Part shown: positions 62,655 to 64,000 of the stretch, in pieces
Numbering within the stretch: position 1 is the stretch's first letter
Layout of the letters: every line of letters starts with the position of its first letter
Source: Comamonadaceae bacterium
Lineage (GTDB): Bacteria; Pseudomonadota; Gammaproteobacteria; Burkholderiales; Burkholderiaceae_C
Length of the DNA stretch: 64,000 bases
Direction of reading: 5' to 3'
Assembly (NCBI GenBank): GCA_009996515.1
Contig: JAACZV010000006.1
Location: 86,141-150,140, forward strand
The notes under the pieces: model-generated
The model's database searches: none
Seen by the model: the letters and a program-made list of their open reading frames with translations, nothing else
Told to the model about the DNA's origin: nothing
Translations under genes and position numbers: made by a program

Positions 62655-63695
62655 ATGCGCCGCCTGCTTGCCACCGCCTTGTTCGCCCCCCTGATTGCCA
62701 CCGCCCCCAACGCCCACGCCTGGGGCGCCGGCGGCCACCAGGCCGTCGCCACGCTGGCCGCCGGGCTCATCCGCGGCACGCCCGCGGAAGCCCAGGTGAA
62801 GGCGCTGCTGGGCGACATGACGCTGCAGGAAGCCGCCATCTGGCCCGACTGCGTCAAAGGCATCTCGGCGGCCCAGGGCTACACCTATCCCAACCCCGGC
62901 AAGTACGCCAGCTGCGCCTCGCTGGAGACGCCCGAGCGCATCGCCGAGATGGCCAGCTATGTGCGCCGCAACGACCGCCAGTGCGAGCCCAAGCCCGGCG
63001 AGGAAAGCTGCCACCAGCAATACCACTACACCGATGTCGCGATCCAGCGCAGCCGCTACATCGAGGGCTTCGCCGGCACCAGCGGCCACGACATCGTCGG
63101 CGCGATGCAGGCGGCCATCGCCGTGCTGCAGGGCCGGCCGTCCACGCCGCCCATCAGCTTCGCGTCCAAGCGCGAGGCGCTGATCGTGTTGACCCACCTG
63201 GTCGGCGACCTGCACGAGCCGCTGCATGTGGGCTCCATCTATCTGGACGGCGACGGCCATGCCGTCGACCCCGACAAGGTGGCCACCGGCGACAGCGAGT
63301 CCACCCAGGGCGGCAACCGCCTGCTGCTGCCCGTCGTGCCGCCGGCCCGCCCGCATTCGCTGCACACGACCTGGGACAACATCCCCGACTCGCTGGACGC
63401 CCGGCATGTGGACGCCGCCTGGCTCAAGCAGGCCCGCCGCGTGCATGCCACGCCCGGCGCGCTGCAGGACTGGCCGGCCCGCTGGGCCAGCGAGGTGCTG
63501 GAACAGGCCTATGACGCGCACAGCGGCCTGGGCTATTCGGCCCGCATGGGCGAGAGCCACAGCCCGCACTGGAACCTGACGCTGCCGGCCGGCTACAACG
63601 CCCGCATGGCCACGATGAAGCAGCAGCAGCTGACGCGGGCCGGCGCGCGGCTGGCCCAGCTGCTCAACGCGCTGTGGACGCAGCCTGCGCGGTAA
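62655..63695 (+). CDS. S1/P1-type nuclease
   Basis: A 346-residue exported zinc nuclease. The signal peptide is residues 1-22 (ending NAHA), leaving Trp23 as the new N-terminus. In S1/P1 nucleases that Trp is a zinc ligand, followed by GAGGHQ with the next His. HLVGDLHEPLHVG is the central zinc motif. It would degrade single-stranded DNA or RNA in the periplasm or medium. The GTG at 62646 is an alternative start. Its last 32 bp overlap the convergent ferredoxin gene. Confidence 0.9.
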   Translation: MRRLLATALFAPLIATAPNAHAWGAGGHQAVATLAAGLIRGTPAEAQVKALLGDMTLQEAAIWPDCVKGISAAQGYTYPNPGKYASCASLETPERIAEMASYVRRNDRQCEPKPGEESCHQQYHYTDVAIQRSRYIEGFAGTSGHDIVGAMQAAIAVLQGRPSTPPISFASKREALIVLTHLVGDLHEPLHVGSIYLDGDGHAVDPDKVATGDSESTQGGNRLLLPVVPPARPHSLHTTWDNIPDSLDARHVDAAWLKQARRVHATPGALQDWPARWASEVLEQAYDAHSGLGYSARMGESHSPHWNLTLPAGYNARMATMKQQQLTRAGARLAQLLNALWTQPAR

Positions 63696-63930
63696 GGCGC
63701 TGGTATTTCTGCAGCAGCGTCTCCCGGCTCTCGATATGGGCCGGGTTGATGGGGATGCAGGCCACCGGGCACAGCATCACGCATTGCGGCTCGTCGAAAT
63801 GGCCCACGCATTCGGTGCACTTGGCGGGGTCTATCTTGTAGAACTCCTCGCCCATGGCGATCGCGTTGTTCGGGCAGGCGGGCTCGCAGACATCGCAGTT
63901 GATGCATTCGTCCGTGATCATCAGAGCCAT
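63664..63930 (-). CDS. 2[4Fe-4S] ferredoxin (YfhL-like)
   Basis: An 88-residue ferredoxin. Cluster I ligands are C9, C12, C15 and C19 (CINCDVCEPACP). Cluster II is C38, C41, C50 and C54, with the 8-residue insert between the second and third Cys that marks the YfhL/Alvin type. It is a low-potential electron carrier; the partner is unknown. It is convergent with, and overlaps, the nuclease gene. The 70 bases after it hold nothing I can identify. Confidence 0.93.
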   Translation of the reverse strand: MALMITDECINCDVCEPACPNNAIAMGEEFYKIDPAKCTECVGHFDEPQCVMLCPVACIPINPAHIESRETLLQKYQRLTAQAASTAR

Positions 63931-64000
63931 GGCTTGCCCCCATGCGGTCGACGGACGAATACGGCACGCGCCTGCATGCGCGCGCCGCGCGTGTCCGTGA

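Noticed and set aside
1..64000. CRISPR arrays, rRNA genes and intact insertion sequences
   Set aside because: No regularly spaced repeats, no 16S/23S/5S signatures and no transposase reading frame were seen on either strand.

Overview
The window is very GC-rich chromosomal DNA from a Burkholderiales betaproteobacterium, most likely from the Roseateles/Mitsuaria/Rubrivivax side of the order (Sphaerotilaceae-like). This placement is an inference. It rests on codon use, on the lolB-ispE-tRNA-Gln-prs-rplY-pth gene order, on the YfhL-type ferredoxin and on an aerobic-type cobalamin locus. No rRNA operon, CRISPR array, intact transposase or complete recombinase is visible.

Layout. 0-11.7 kb: housekeeping and envelope genes (thiolase, small lipoproteins, YbfB/YjiJ-type MFS exporter, MtfA-like peptidase, orphan cheZ, DUF2520 oxidoreductase, exported methyltransferase, long alkaline phosphatase, chromate transporter, DUF1439 lipoprotein). 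12.1-14.4 kb: a TonB-dependent receptor behind a perfect 15+7+15 bp inverted-repeat operator. 14.9-17.7 kb: an operon of three unrecognised exported proteins. 17.9-20.96 kb: a decayed genomic island in a CAU-anticodon tRNA gene, with an integrase stump next to the tRNA and a displaced tRNA 3' half at the far end. 21-25.6 kb: hrcA, nadK, recN, rapZ. 25.7-27.9 kb: a BlaI-type repressor with its own operator and an unusual M56 metallopeptidase fused to an S11 DD-peptidase. 27.9-35.2 kb: mutY, mutM, a TPR protein, lolB, ispE, tRNA-Gln, prs, rplY. 35.2-44.3 kb: an MdtABC-type RND efflux operon with its outer-membrane factor, on the minus strand, lying between rplY and pth. 44.4-62.6 kb: pth, then a cobalamin riboswitch and a long, tightly overlapping B12 uptake and late-biosynthesis operon (btuB-cobU-btuF-btuC-btuD-cobB-cobO-DUF1636-cobD-cobC-cobQ-cobT ... 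cobS-phosphatase). 62.6-63.9 kb: an S1/P1-type nuclease and a 2[4Fe-4S] ferredoxin.

The most striking region is 57.6-61.1 kb. The B12 operon is split between cobT and cobS by an integron-like cassette array without an integrase. It holds two attI-like sites (similar in plan to attI of class 1 integrons), each the end of a duplicated segment that carries the cobT tail, then at least three attC sites of the R''...R' type, and seven small cassette ORFs. Most of these encode small membrane proteins, a lipoprotein, or immunity-like proteins. It looks like the remains of a betaproteobacterial chromosomal integron whose integrase has been lost or moved.

Working together: BtuB (with TonB, elsewhere) and BtuFCD would import corrinoids. 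CobB, CobO, CobQ, CobD, CobC, CobU, CobT, CobS and the phosphatase would amidate, adenosylate and assemble the nucleotide loop. The riboswitch ahead of btuB would switch the transcript off when adenosylcobalamin is plentiful. No corrin-ring methyltransferases are in the window.
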